64,000 bases of DNA from Semisulcospira habei (GCA_036245525.1 BTPG01000004.1:233278864-233342863); one strand, 5' to 3'. Numbered from the stretch's first letter, positions 49,658 to 60,127 are shown. Numbers and translations are program-made. Notes: generated by a model from the letters alone, not told the origin.

Positions 49658-50122
49658 AAACAGTTAATAAATTCAAATACTTGGGAGCCATTGTGACAGA
49701 TGAGGGATCAAAACCAGAAATACTGTCCAGGATTGCGCAGACAACAACAGCACTGACAAGATTGAGGACCATATGGAAGGACAGAAACATCACACTCTGC
49801 TCCAAGATCAGACTGATGCGCTCTTTAGTCATCTCAGTGTTCTTGTATGCCTGTGAGTCATGGACCTTCACAGCAGACCTTGAAAGGCGGATACAAGCCA
49901 TTGAAATGAGATGTTTTCGAAGGCTGCTTGGCATTTCATACAGAGATCACATTACGATCGAGGAAGTAGTGGGAAGCAGAATCAGGCAAGCTATCGGGCC
50001 CTATGAAGACCTATTAGCCATTGTGAAAAAACGCAAACTGAAGTGGTATGGGCATGTCACGCTTTCAGCAGGGCTTGCCGAAACAACCCTGCAAGGCACT
50101 GTGCAAGGAGAACGCAGGAGAG
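49658..50122 (+). mobile_element. LINE R, C-terminal region
   Basis: FKYLGAIVTDEGSKPEILSR, SVFLYACESWTFTADLERRI, MRCFRRLLGISYRDH and KLKWYGHVTLSAGLAE are the usual C-terminal part of RTE-like ORF2. It stops at about 50122, where unrelated AT-rich DNA begins; the fragment at 56108 carries the missing C-terminus. Confidence 0.85.
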
Positions 50123-50649
50123 ACGTTTTGGGGATTAATTTCACGAATTATATGGGTTAATCTTAAAACGATTGAATCTTTTTACGAAAAAATTAAAAAT
50201 AAAACTCTTCTTCTCTTTAATAATCGCATGCTTTTTGGTATACGGTATTTACATAAACGTACAGTTTGTCTTGGCTGTCGGGTACGATAAGGTCCATTGT
50301 GACCTTATGTTCTGCACCACTTTTTCGGAGTCATTTGTAAAACAGCTAACATAACTTTAATTTTTCTTTTACGAAAAAAGCTATCTTCTCATTAATACCC
50401 GCATGATTTTTCATAAACAGTGTTTGCGTAAGCCTGCTGTATGTCCCGGCTCTGGGGTAGGATTAGATCAAATTGTGACCTGTAAGCCCTAGGCGTGAAA
50501 ATCAGCAAGAAAATTGCACAGTTGATCCTTTTAAACGTCAAATGTTAGTACTGCGATGATGACGTATAACATCGAGTCGCCACTATGAACACGGCGTAGT
50601 GGGACTAATGATGCCATGACGTGAAACTTGAAGTGACGTCATTTCGCTG
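50123..50649. other. AT-rich block with two diverged direct repeats
   Basis: About 125 bp at 50180-50310 recurs, diverged, at 50368-50490. Shared words in the same order include 'tttttacgaaaaa', 'cgcatg.tttttg', 'taaac', 'tgtc..ggct..gggta.gat' and 'attgtgacct'. No coding frame. It might be an internal duplication in a DNA transposon relic. Confidence 0.45.
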
Positions 50650-50780
50650 CTTATGCTATTATTCTCCTTCAGAATAGCTATGCTACGCCAGACCAGGGAG
50701 CTTACGAATGGCGGGATACGCCGTGTGCCCGTCTTTATTTCTGTGTGCCAGTGTGTGTTGAACAGAGTGTGGGTTAGAGT
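50650..50780 (+). mobile_element. fragment of a dispersed 3' end also seen at 53020 and 58500
   Basis: Contains 'ggcgggatacgccgtgtgcc' followed by 'cgtctttatttctgtgtg'. This is closely matched on the minus strand at 58500-58625 and partly at 53060-53090 after LINE D. Probably the 3' UTR or adjoining tail of family D. Confidence 0.5.
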
Positions 50781-51335
50781 AGGAGGAGAAAGAGGTCATG
50801 GAGCTTGTTGTGCAGTGCTGTGCCTCCATGTTTCCAGATCTCTGGCGGTATTCCATCAATGCCTGCTGCTTTGCCACTCTTGAGCTGGTGGATGGCTGTG
50901 AGGGTCTCTTCAGCGGTGGGCGGTTCGTCCAATTCAACCTTTACTGGGAGTTGTGGGATTTGTAGGACGACTGCTTCTTGAACAGTGCGCTCAGCGCTGA
51001 AGAGGCTCTGAAAGTACTCCGACCAGCGGTTCAAGATGGAGGTATTATCTGTGAGGAGTGCCTGGCCATTCGCGCTTCGCAGGGGACTTTGTACCAGGTG
51101 CCTGGGGCCATACACTGCTTTCAGTGCTTCGTACAAGCCCCTGTAGTCACCATTGTCAGCACAAAGCTGGGTCCTCTGTGCAAGTCTGGTTCACCACTCA
51201 TTCTGGATATCTCTGAGCTTGCGCTGGAGACTGCTGCAGACGAGGCGGAAGGCAGACTTCTTCACAGGGCAGGAAGGCTGGGCTAGGTGGGCCTGATGGG
51301 CGGCTCTTTTGTTTTTTGCTAGGTGTTCCTGGTGT
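50781..51335 (-). mobile_element. LINE D segment, inverted relative to its RT
   Basis: The minus strand encodes the ORF2 linker and RT start: FRLVCSSLQRKLRDIQNEW, YEALKAVYGPRHLVQSPLRS, DEPPTAEETLTAIHQLKSGK, AAGIDGIPPEIWKHGG and LHDLF. The next residues of the protein are on the plus strand from 51336. A few bases are shared at the switch, the signature of a 5' inversion during target-primed reverse transcription. Confidence 0.8.
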
Positions 51336-53100
51336 TTTCTGCTGCTGGGAGGATTGAACACTACCAAAGGATCTCCGTGATGCTGTCGTTATCACCCTGT
51401 ACAAGAACAAAGGCGAGAAGTCTGACTGTTCCAACTATCGGGGAATCACCCTGCTGTCCATTGCTGGGAAAATTCTTGCAAGGCTGCTCCTGAATCGGCT
51501 GGTACCTGCCATCGCTGAAGACCACCTCCCAGAGGGCCAGTGTGGCTTCAGAGCAAACAGGAGCACCACCGATACGGTCTTTGTGCTGAGACATCTTCAG
51601 GAGAAGTGTCGCGAGCAGAACAAATGGCTGTACGTAACGTTTGTCGACCTAACAAAAGCGTTCGACACTGTGAGCAGGCAAGGCATGTGGCAGATCCTGG
51701 GGCGACTTGGCTGTCCCCCAATGTTCCTCAGCATGATTGTCCAGCTACACGAGGACCAGCAAGGCCAGGTCAGACTCAACAATGACCTCTCAGAACCATT
51801 CCCTATTCTCAACGGCGTAAAGCAGGGCTGCGTGCTGGCACCGACCCTCTTCACCATCTTTTTTAGCATGATGTTGAAGCAGGCCACAGTGGACCTCGAT
51901 GATGACGATGCAGTGTACATCAGGTATCGTCTCGATGGCAGCCTGTTCAACCTCAGACGACTGCAGGCCCACACGAAAACCCTAGACCAACTGATTCGTG
52001 AGCTGCTTTTTGCTGATGACGCTGCCCTCGTTGCACACACAGAGAGAGCCCTGCAGCGCATAACGTCCTGCTTCGTAGACGCTGCCCAGCTCTTTGGACT
52101 CGAGGTCAGTCTGAAAAAGACAGAGGTCCTCCATCAGCCGGCACCCAAGACAGTGTATCGCCCTCCTCACATCACCATTGGCGAGTCTGAACTATAGTCA
52201 GTGCACCAGTTTACTTACCTTGGCTGCATTATCACGTCGGACGCCAAGCTGGACAAGGAGCTTGACAGCAGGCTGGCAAAAGCGAACAGCGCTTTCGGGC
52301 GACTTTTCAAGCAGGTGTGGCACAATCAACAGCTGAAAACAGGCACCAAGATCAGCGTGTATAGAGCTGTGGTCCGCACCACCCTGCTGTATGGTTCCGA
52401 GTCCTGGGCCCTGTACCGCAGCCAACTACGACTCCTCGAACGCTTCCACCAGCGCTGCCTGCGCACCATCCTGGGCATTCACTGGAGTGACTATGTCACC
52501 AACGTCGAAGTCCTTGAACAGGCTGAAACTGTGAGCATCGAGGCTTTGCTGCTGCGGACACAGCTCCGCTGGGCGGGGCATGTCTCCAGGATGGAGGATC
52601 ATCACCTACCAAAGATCACCCTGTTCGGCGAGCTTGCTACTGGACACCGTGACAGAGGGGCACCAATGAAGAGATACAAAGACTGTCTCAAGAAGTCACT
52701 TAGTGCCTGCCAAATCGACCACCACCAGTGGTCTTCGCTTGCTGTGGACCGTGACACCTGGCGCTCCACCACTTACAAGGCAGCTGTCTCCTTTGAGGAC
52801 TCTCGCCGAGCTAGCCGTAAGGACAAGCGGCTCAGGAGAAAAAAAACAGAGATGCCGCAACTCAGAACCCTTGCCATACCTCCCCCTGCAGCCACTGCGG
52901 TCGAACCTGCCTGTCTCGGATTGGCCTCCGCAGCCACGAACAAGCCTGCAGACGTCGTGGGCAACTCCTATAAAATCTTCGTTCGCGAAGTCAAGCCAAG
53001 AGAGAGTAGGAGGAGATGGATTCCTGTCGCTACACCAGCCCACAGAGCGTACTAATGGCGGGAAGCGACGTGTGTGTTGATCAGAGGTTGGCTTAGAGAG
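51336..53100 (+). mobile_element. LINE D, RT to 3' end
   Basis: Plus-strand continuation of the element whose 5' part is inverted at 50781-51335. The 3' end includes 'gcgaagtcaagccaagagag' (52987-53006), the terminus that SINE-2 shares. Confidence 0.85.
51340..53055 (+). pseudogene. LINE D reverse transcriptase and C-terminal domain, one nonsense codon
   Basis: An open frame with NYRGITLLSIAGKILARLLL, EGQCGFRANRSTTDTVFVLR, FVDLTKAFDTVSRQGMW, NGVKQGCVLAPTLFTIFFSM and the catalytic LLFADDAALVAH. A TAG at 52195-52197 replaces the AAG found in the other copy. The frame then continues through QFTYLGCIITSDAKLD, LLYGSESWALYRSQ and RTQLRWAGHVSRMED. In the 52850-52950 region a shift hides a C-terminal C-x2-C ... 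H finger that is visible in frame at 63450-63520 (minus). The clade resembles RTE-like/“YRGITLLS” LINEs; exact placement needs a tree. Confidence 0.85.
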
Positions 53101-53189
53101 GAGAGAAATGGATCAGCATAATAAGCCTAAAAATGTAAACAACTCTGAATGCTCCTAAAAGACAAACGCATATGAGCTCCAAACAATAC

Positions 53190-53285
53190 GGTAGACTTTG
53201 GGATGAAATCCTCATCTTGTTAGTTACTTTGGGATGAAATCCTCATCTTGTTAGTTACTTTGGGATGAAATCCTCATCTTGTTTA
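53190..53285. repeat. 31-bp tandem repeat x3
   Basis: Three units of 'tttgggatgaaatcctcatc' plus 'ttgttagttac'. The following 53335-53440 is G-rich (GGTGG/GGGG) intronic sequence. Confidence 0.9.
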
Positions 53286-53535
53286 TACACTTTTGTACTT
53301 TCGTTCACGTTTATTCTTATTTTTAAGGCCATAAGTGGCCGGTGGCTGTGGGGAAGGGGTGAGGGTTGGGGTGGGGGTGGGAGTGGGTGGGGAGGGGCGG
53401 TGGGGTGGGGGGGGGGTGGTGGTGGTGGTAATTTTAGTGTTGACGGAGGGCGAAAGTCTTGGAACCACACCCCTTCCCCCCGGCCCCCGACAGGCTGATG
53501 ACTCCACACCATTTCCTGTGTGCGTGTGTTGACAG

Positions 53536-53599
53536 GTGCTGGGCAGTAGTTGGCAACGTCCACCACAGTGTAGGGCAGGCCAACATGTGCTGTAACAGG
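53536..53599 (+). CDS. astacin exon: GCW segment
   Basis: 64 nt, entering in phase 2 after 'gtgtgttgacag' and leaving in phase 0 at GTAGGT. With the two bases carried from 23371-23372 it reads G-CWAVVGNVHHSVGQANMCC, then NR. Astacins have GCWSYVG here, and the spacing to the zinc site (about 20-25 residues) is right. It has an extra vicinal Cys pair (CC). In isolation the exon would be unrecognisable; phase and position carry the call. Confidence 0.78.
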
Positions 53600-53689
53600 G
53601 TAGGTACACCATTCATTCCATCTTCTTCGTCTTCCTTCGTGCGTTCGTGACGTCATTTGTGTTTGTCTGTGATTGTTGGCATTACGCCT

Positions 53690-53935
53690 TCAGACTTCCA
53701 GCTTTCGACTTCTGACTTGACTTCAGACTTCAGACTTTAGACTTTAAACTTCAGACTTCAGACTTTAAACTTCAGACTTTAAACTTCAGACTTCAGACTT
53801 TAAACTCCAGACTTCAGACTTTAAACTGCAGACTTTAAACTTCAGACTTCAGACTTTAAACTCCAGACTTCAGACTTAAACTTCAGACTTCAGACTTTAA
53901 ACTCCAGACTTCAGACTTTAAACTTCAGACTTGGG
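53690..53935. repeat. 'cttcagactttaaa' tandem repeats
   Basis: About 20 irregular 10-16-bp repeats of 'cttcagactt(taaa)'. They pass into (GGTG)n/(GGAT)n at 53935-54020. Confidence 0.9.
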
Positions 53936-54147
53936 TGGGTGGGTGGGTGGGTGAATAGATGAGTGGATGGATGGATGGATGGATGGATGGGTGAGTGGAT
54001 GGATGGGTGGATGGATGGATTATTTTTGCATGCCTAATTTTGTTCCCCTCACCCTCCGTTTGTCTTTTCGTTTATTCATTTCTTTATTCATTTCTTTTTT
54101 GTTCTTATGTGCCTAATAAACAATATTCCTTGTTCACTTTGTTGGAT

Positions 54148-54250
54148 TGTTCTTTCGTTTGTAGGTCTGTCCCAGTTTGTTGATGAGAGTCGTTTGTAGG
54201 TCTGTCCCAGTTTGTTGATGAGCGTCGTTTGTAGGCCTGTCCCAGTTTGT
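54148..54250. repeat. ~33-bp tandem repeat x3
   Basis: Three units with 'cgtttgtaggtctgtcccag' followed by 'tttgttgatgag'. Confidence 0.85.
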
Positions 54251-54436
54251 TCAATGTGATGAGTGTTGTTTGTTTTTGCTTGCACTTTATGTGAAACAGT
54301 TTGGTCGTTTTGTTTTGTCGTCTGGTTAAAGGTATTGTGTTTGTCAGTTAACTGGGACACAAAGAATTGTTCAGTACTCGTGTCTACATAAACTCAATGT
54401 TTGGCGTTACACAAAGCCTCGTTCTGTATTCTTCAG

Positions 54437-54542
54437 GACCCGTGTGTGCATGAACTGGGACACTCTTTGGCGTTGTTTCACGAGAATCAAAGCCCTGGCC
54501 TCACTGACTACCTCCGTGTGAACTTTGAGGTTATGTCAGCAA
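54437..54542 (+). CDS. astacin exon: zinc-binding motif
   Basis: 106 nt, entering in phase 0 after 'ctgtattcttcag' and leaving in phase 1 at GTAAGT. It encodes DPCVHELGHSLALFHENQSP, then GLTDYLRVNFEVMSA. HELGHSLALFHE fits HExxHxxxxxHE: three zinc-ligand histidines, the catalytic Glu and the family Glu after the third His. The usually invariant Gly of HExxHxxGxxH is Ala here, which is unusual and might lower activity or mark divergence. Residues after it match astacins (HExx..R/P..DYV.I.). Its last 36 nt form the first unit of the 43-bp array downstream. Confidence 0.88.
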
Positions 54543-55400
54543 GTAAGTGACTACCTCCGTGTGAACTTTGACGTTATGTCAGCAAGTAAGTGACTACTTC
54601 CGTGTGAACTTTGACGTTATGTCAGCAAGTAAGTGACTACCTCCGTGTGAACTTTGACGTTATGTCAGCAAGTAAGTGACTACCTCCGTGTGAACTTTGA
54701 CGTTATGTCAGCAAGTAAGTGACTACCTCCGTGTGAACTTTGACGTTATGTCAGCAAGTAAGTGACTACCTCCGTGTGAACTTTGACGTTATGTCAGCAA
54801 GTAAGTGACTACCTCCATGTGAACTTTGACGTTATGTCAGCAAGTAAGTGACTACCTCCGTGTGAACTTTGACGTTATGTCAGCAGGTAAGTGACTACCT
54901 CCGTGTGAACTTTGACGTTATGTCAGCAAGTAAGTGACTACCTCCGTGTGAACTTTGACGTTATGTCAGCAGGTAAGTGACTACCTCCGTGTGAACTTTG
55001 ACGTTATGTCAGCAAGTAAGTGACTACCTCCATGTGAACTTTGACGTTATGTCAGCAAGTAAGTGACTACCTCCATGTGAACTTTGACGTTATGTCAGCA
55101 AGTAAGTGACTACCTCCATGTGAACTTTGACGTTATGTCAGCAGGTAAGTGACTACCTCCATGTGAACTTTGACGTTATGTCAGCAGGTAAGTGACTACC
55201 TCCATGTGAACTTTGACGTTATGTCAGCAAGTAAGTGACTACCTCCGTGTGAACTTTGACGTTATGTCAGCAGGTAAGTGACTACCTCCATGTGAACTTT
55301 GACGTTATGTCAGCAAGTAAGTGACTGACTACCTCCGTGTGAACTTTGACGTTATGCCAGCAGGTAAGTGACTACCTCCGTGTGAACTTTGACGTTATGT
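54505..55400 (+). repeat. 43-bp exon-edge array x21 with splice donor in each unit
   Basis: 21 units counted. Each carries the exon end 'gactacctccgtgtgaactt' ... 'atgtcagca' plus a donor (CAAGTAAGT or CAGGTAAGT). Only the first, exonic unit reads gag at the Glu codon; the others read gac. 43 is not a multiple of 3, so using a later donor would shift the frame. Read-through meets TGA right after the first donor. The last unit is broken at 55400 by an insertion and completed at 57696. Confidence 0.95.
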
Positions 55401-55566
55401 ACCCACTCCATGAAATTTCTCCTTCTTTGAGTCATGTACTGATATATTGTATTACAAGCAAATTAATATTCATGAGCTTGCTAGGCATACTTTCCTTCCC
55501 ATAATCCCTTGCAGACCAGAAAGACCCAATCTTGATGCTTGCCTGTCCGCAATGCAAAAACGCTAA

Positions 55567-55928
55567 ATATGCGCATACTGTCACATTAGCAAGCTCCTTA
55601 TGCTCTCTAGTAATGAAATACTTCTTACTGTCACATTAGCAAGCTCCTTATGCTCTCTAGTAATGAAATACTTCTTACTGTCACATTAGCAAGCTCCTTA
55701 TGCTCTCTAGTAATGAAATACTTCTTACTGTCACATTAGCAAGCTCCTTATGCTCTCTAGTAATGAAATACTTCTTACTGTCACATTAGCAAGCTCCTTA
55801 TGCTCTCTAGTAATGATATACTTCTTACTGTCACATTAGCAAGCTCCTTATGCTCTCTAGTAATGAAATACTTCTTACTGTCACATTAGCAAGCTCCTTA
55901 TGCTCTCTAGTAATGAAATACTTCTTAG
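55567..55928. repeat. 50-bp minisatellite, about 7 units
   Basis: Units contain 'actgtcacattagcaagctc' and 'cttatgctctctagtaatga' and are nearly identical. An ambiguous base N lies at 55929, right at the array's edge, so the copy number may be an assembly estimate. Confidence 0.95.
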
Positions 55929-56107
55929 NGTGTGTACGCACGCTCGACATTCCTTTCCCATACAGACACATAAACGGCGAATAGACAGCAGCGAACACAC
56001 GAATCGAATTGCCATACAACACTGATGTCCGCTAGTGATAGTGACAACCTTAGAAAAAAGATTAAACAAATCTGCTGGCATTTTCCGTCATTACCCGTGT
56101 TCTAATT

Positions 56108-56585
56108 AATGCGCTCCTTAGTCATCTCAGTGTTCTTGTATGCCTGCGAGTCATGGACCCTCACAGCAGACCTTGAAAGGAGGATACAGGCCACTGAAAT
56201 GAGATGTTTTCGAAGGCTGCTTGGCATTTCATACAGAGATCACATCACGAACGAGGAAGTGGGGAAACAGAATCAGGCAAGCCATGGGGCCCTATGAAGA
56301 CCTATTAGCCGTTATGAAAAAATGCAAACTGAAGTGGTATGGGCATGTCACGCGTTCAGCAGGGCTTGCCAAAACAATCCTGCAAGGCACTGTGCAAGGA
56401 GGACGAAGGAGAGGAAGACAGAGGAAAAGATGGAAGGACAATATCTCAGAGTGGACGGGACTGACGCTGGGTGATACTAAGAATGGCAGAGAACAGAGAG
56501 GAATGGAGGGAGCTGGTTGCCAAGTCATCAGTGGTGCCCCAACGGTCGGCAAGACTACGGGAATAGAGATAGATAGTTAGATAAT
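56108..56585 (+). mobile_element. LINE R C-terminal fragment
   Basis: Matches 49815-50115 almost base for base at first, then extends beyond it. SVFLYACESWTLTADLERRI, FRRLLGISYRDHITNEEV, KLKWYGHVTRSAGLAK and GRQRKRWKDNISEWTGLTLG run to a stop at 56578-56580. One frameshift near 56270. It supplies the C-terminus missing from the copy at 49658. Confidence 0.85.
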
Positions 56586-57526
56586 TACAAGTAGACTTTA
56601 CTCAACACTGAACAGGCACGATTATAGAAAACACTGATGTCTACACAGTCAAGCGAAATCTCCGTGCTGAGTCGGTCAACAGTCCAATACGTGGCACACA
56701 ACAGGTCACATCTGGACAGAGACAAACACATATCGGAAGTATCACACCCACTTTCATAAATAGACATAGTTATTAATGTCTGTGGTCGCACTTAAGGCAA
56801 TTTATCAGCCTGTTTTCTCCAACATCGGAGGCGTGCGAGAAGGAATTTGCGAGAGGGCAAACGTGTTCAGCAGTGTCAGATTTGCTGGGTTCTGTATGTT
56901 TGAAGCATACATTTGGTGTTGGACGGTAAAGTTCCCTTCAGCCAATGTGTATGTAAACTTTACGTCAAGTCACCTCCTTTGCAACATTTCAGAAAAGTCT
57001 GACGTGAACTCTAGACTATGCGGGTACTAGGTTGTGACGTTAAAGAGTTTTGTGGTGACGTCATTGTTCTAGGACGTGTAGTACACACAGTGCCAGTATC
57101 AGTGGCGCTGGAGGGGTAAGATTCAAAATGTTTTAGCGCAAATCTTAAAAAAGTGATAATATCCAGCAAAAGTCTACACAGTCTGAATGAACCTGGGCGT
57201 AAATCTACCCAGTGTAAATGTGTGCTGTCGCTATTCCATTGAGATATTTTTATTTGAGTAAATTCAAGCCTTTATCGATTTATGCTGGGTGGAATCATGC
57301 TGTGAAGATTCACGCTGAGTTAATTTAGTTCTAAAAAATAAATGGGAAATCAGATGAACACGTTTGCACTGGGTACATGTGCGCCTAGGTGGGTTTTCGC
57401 TGAGTACATTTCGGTTAGTACTGTCAAGCTGGGAAGTTTTATGTCCAAATATAACGAAATTGACCACTTCAGCACCAATGGCGGTAATCGGAAGGACTCT
57501 GGTAAAGTTTTGTACATTGGGTACAT
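56586..57526. other. unassigned stretch inside the 2295-bp insertion
   Basis: No coding frame or repeat recognised. It begins with a short AT-rich run after the LINE R stop. Confidence 0.5.
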
Positions 57527-57700
57527 ACATTATATTGAGCAACATTTTGCTTGTTATAGTGCCGAAAAACAGACATGTGATTTCTTGACCCGATCAAAAT
57601 GTCCTCGACTTACGACTCGGACATTTTGATTTGGGTCTCGTCATCACATCTGCCTGTTATCGGCACTATATCAAGCAAAACGCTGCTCAATAGTATATGT
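57527..57700. repeat. ~80-bp inverted repeat (foldback)
   Basis: Left arm 57527-57604 and right arm 57619-57700 are about 80% complementary (shared 'ttttgcttg.tatagtgccg' and 'gatcaaaatgtcc'-like words), with a 14-nt loop. It could form a long hairpin. Confidence 0.75.
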
Positions 57701-57842
57701 CAGCAGGTAAGTGTGATTTTGGATGGTGTTGCTGTAAACAGAAAGACTGTCGTTAGTATGCCTGAACTGTTCTTGTTGTTGTTGTGATTTATTGTGTATT
57801 GTGTGTTTATAATCCTTTGTAAAGCGTTCCCAGCCTGCGTCA

Positions 57843-57888
57843 GTGGGAAAGGACTACTATAGAAAGGCGCTGTATTATTATTATTATT

Positions 57889-57926
<38 letters not shown>

Positions 57927-57938
57927 TCATCATCATCA

Positions 57939-57973
<35 letters not shown>

Positions 57974-58028
57974 GTTGTTGTTGTTGTTGTTGTTGTTATT
58001 GTTATTATTGTTATTATTATTATTATTA

Positions 58029-58100
<72 letters not shown>
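57843..58100. repeat. (TTA)n/(ATC)n/(TTG)n trinucleotide microsatellite
   Basis: Begins after 'gaaaggcgctgtattatt', which looks like the end of an L2-type LINE or SINE, then ATC, TTA, TTG and TTA runs. Poly-Leu/Asp frames are artefacts. Confidence 0.9.
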
Positions 58101-58102
<2 letters not shown>

Positions 58103-58176
58103 TTCTACCCCATCACCGAAATCCCCAAATGTTGCCATTGTCCTCTGAAGACTGTACTCTGGTGCAGGACACAGAT

Positions 58177-58266
58177 CAACCATGATTGTTCAAGGGTGAT
58201 GCCAGAATAGCTTGGCGCCCATAGGTGCCAAGCTATTCTGGCATCACCCTTGAACTATCATGGTCG
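58177..58266. repeat. 40-bp near-perfect inverted repeat
   Basis: Arms 58177-58216 and 58227-58266 differ at two positions, with a 10-nt loop. It would form a strong hairpin in DNA or RNA. Confidence 0.9.
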
Positions 58267-58394
58267 ATGCTTATCTTGCTGTGGTGTGTCTGGGATAGAA
58301 TGAGTAAATATTAATTGACTGTAGGCTGCTTTGCCGTGAACAGAAATATTGAATGGACAGAAGAGAAGCGGTTTGTGCGGCAATTGTGAAACGA

Positions 58395-58640
58395 ATCATC
58401 AGAGAGAGTCTAAATTACACAGGCATCACAATGATATAACAAGATGGGACCCCAGCCCAAAGTTTTTACTGTTTTTAAGCGAATCCTTCTGATCCATCTC
58501 CCTTCACCATAACCCACCCTCTGATCCTCACACACTGGTACACACAAATAAAGACGGGCACACGGCGCTTCCCGCCAATTTGTACGCTCTTTGATTGGCG
58601 TAGCGACAGCAATTCTGAAGAAGAACAACAGCACGAGCAG
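58395..58640 (-). mobile_element. dispersed 3'-end fragment (as at 50650)
   Basis: The minus strand carries 'ttggcgggaagcgccgtgtg' and 'cccgtctttatttgtgtgta', shared with 50690-50770. No coding content. 58641-59155 beyond it contains one 126-codon frame without recognisable features. Confidence 0.5.
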
Positions 58641-59159
58641 CGAAATGAAGGTGAAGGTCATGGCTGCCCGGCACCTTACTTTATAACTGATATAAACAGA
58701 AAACACAGAGTTCAGGCGGCACTACGCGATATGGCAATAAAGCAAATAGACCTTATTTCCACGCGACTTGCGCGGACAGCACAGTACACAAGCGCCACAC
58801 AAATACGCCGCATTTCAAACTCTGAACTGAAACTCTCCAAGTGTAAGCCAATACGGCCTGCCGTATCCAGTCGCTTGCAAGGCAGCCCGTGCTCGTGTCA
58901 TGTAGAAGTTCTATCACTTGCATTCAGTGAGAAAAGTCCGCACATCCTTGCTGCAGATTCTGAAATTGTCAGTGGCTACTTAACCAGCACCGCTGGTAAA
59001 ACTTTTGAAATTCTAGCGGCAAGCATCAAGCGCATTTGCACGACCGGGTGTAGTAGCCTACACATGAAAGAGTCGCCTCCCCTGTGTAGCACACAAAAAT
59101 GTTCAGTCTGACGTCACAAACATTTGGCGTGTTACTCCTGACGTCAGGGACGATTTGGC

Positions 59160-60124
59160 TGCTTTGGCTAGTTTTCAGACAGCACGACCATGGCATTGTT
59201 GTTCTCGCGTCTTTGGCTAGTTCTCAGACAGCATGACCATGGCATTGTTGGGTTACTTCCCGCGTCTTTGGCTAGTTCTCAGACAGCATGACCATGGCAT
59301 TGTTGGGATACTTCCCGCGTCTTTGGCTAGTTCTCAGACAGCATGACCATGGCATTGTTGGGTTACTTCTCGCGTCTTTGGCTAGTTCTCAGACAGCACG
59401 ACCATGGCATTGTTGGGTTACTTCCCGCGTCTTTGGCTAGTTCTCAGACAGCATGACCATGGCATTGTTGGGTTACTTCTCGCGTCTTTGGCTAGTTCTC
59501 AGACAGCATGACCATGGCATTGTTGGGTTACTTCTCGCGTCTTTGGCTAGTTCTCAGACAGCACGACCATGGCATTGTTACTTCTCGCGTCTTTGGCTAG
59601 TTCTCAGACAGCATGACCATGGCATTGTTGGGTTACTTCTCGCGTCTTTGGCTAGTTCTCAGACAGCATGACCATGGCATTGTTGGGTTACTTCTCGCGT
59701 CTTTGGCTAGTTCTCAGACAGCACGACCATAGCATTGTTACTTCTCGCGTCTTTGGCTAGTTCTCAGACAGCACGACCATGGCATTGTTACTTCTCGCGT
59801 CTTTGGCTAGTTCTCAGACAGCATGACCATGGCATTGTTACTTCTCGCGTCTTTGGCTAGTTCTCAGACAGCATGACCATGGCATTGTTGGGCTACTTCT
59901 CGCGTCTTTGGCTAGTTCTCAGACAGCATGACCATGGCATTGTTGGGCTACTTCTCGCGTCTTTGGCTAGTTCTCAGACAGCATGACCATGGCATTGTTC
60001 GGCTACTTCTCGCGTCTTTGGCTAGTTCTCAGACAGCATGACCATGGCATTGTTGGGCTACTTCTCGCGTCTTTGGCTAGTTCTCAGACAGCACGACCAT
60101 GGCATTGTTGGGTTACTTCTCGCG
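59160..60124. repeat. ~56-bp minisatellite, about 18 units
   Basis: Units contain 'gtctttggctagttctcaga' and 'cagcatgaccatggcattgt'. Some units lack the 'tgggttactt' segment, giving ~46-bp variants. It ends 140 bp before the Met-turn exon. Confidence 0.95.
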
Positions 60125-60127
60125 TGA

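Larger units (their letters stand above)
55401..57695. mobile_element. 2295-bp insertion splitting the last 43-bp unit
   Basis: The array stops mid-unit at 'gacgttatgt' (55400), and the rest of a unit, 'tatgtcagcaggtaagtg', occurs at 57696-57713. tatgt is present on both sides as a 5-bp duplication. The block contains a 50-bp minisatellite, a LINE R fragment and a foldback at its right end. No terminal inverted repeat was found, so the vehicle is unknown. Confidence 0.6.

Noticed and set aside
58731..59111. 126-codon plus-strand frame as a host gene
   Set aside because: No recognisable domain, no start or splice context, and no repeat or family similarity; it may be chance.
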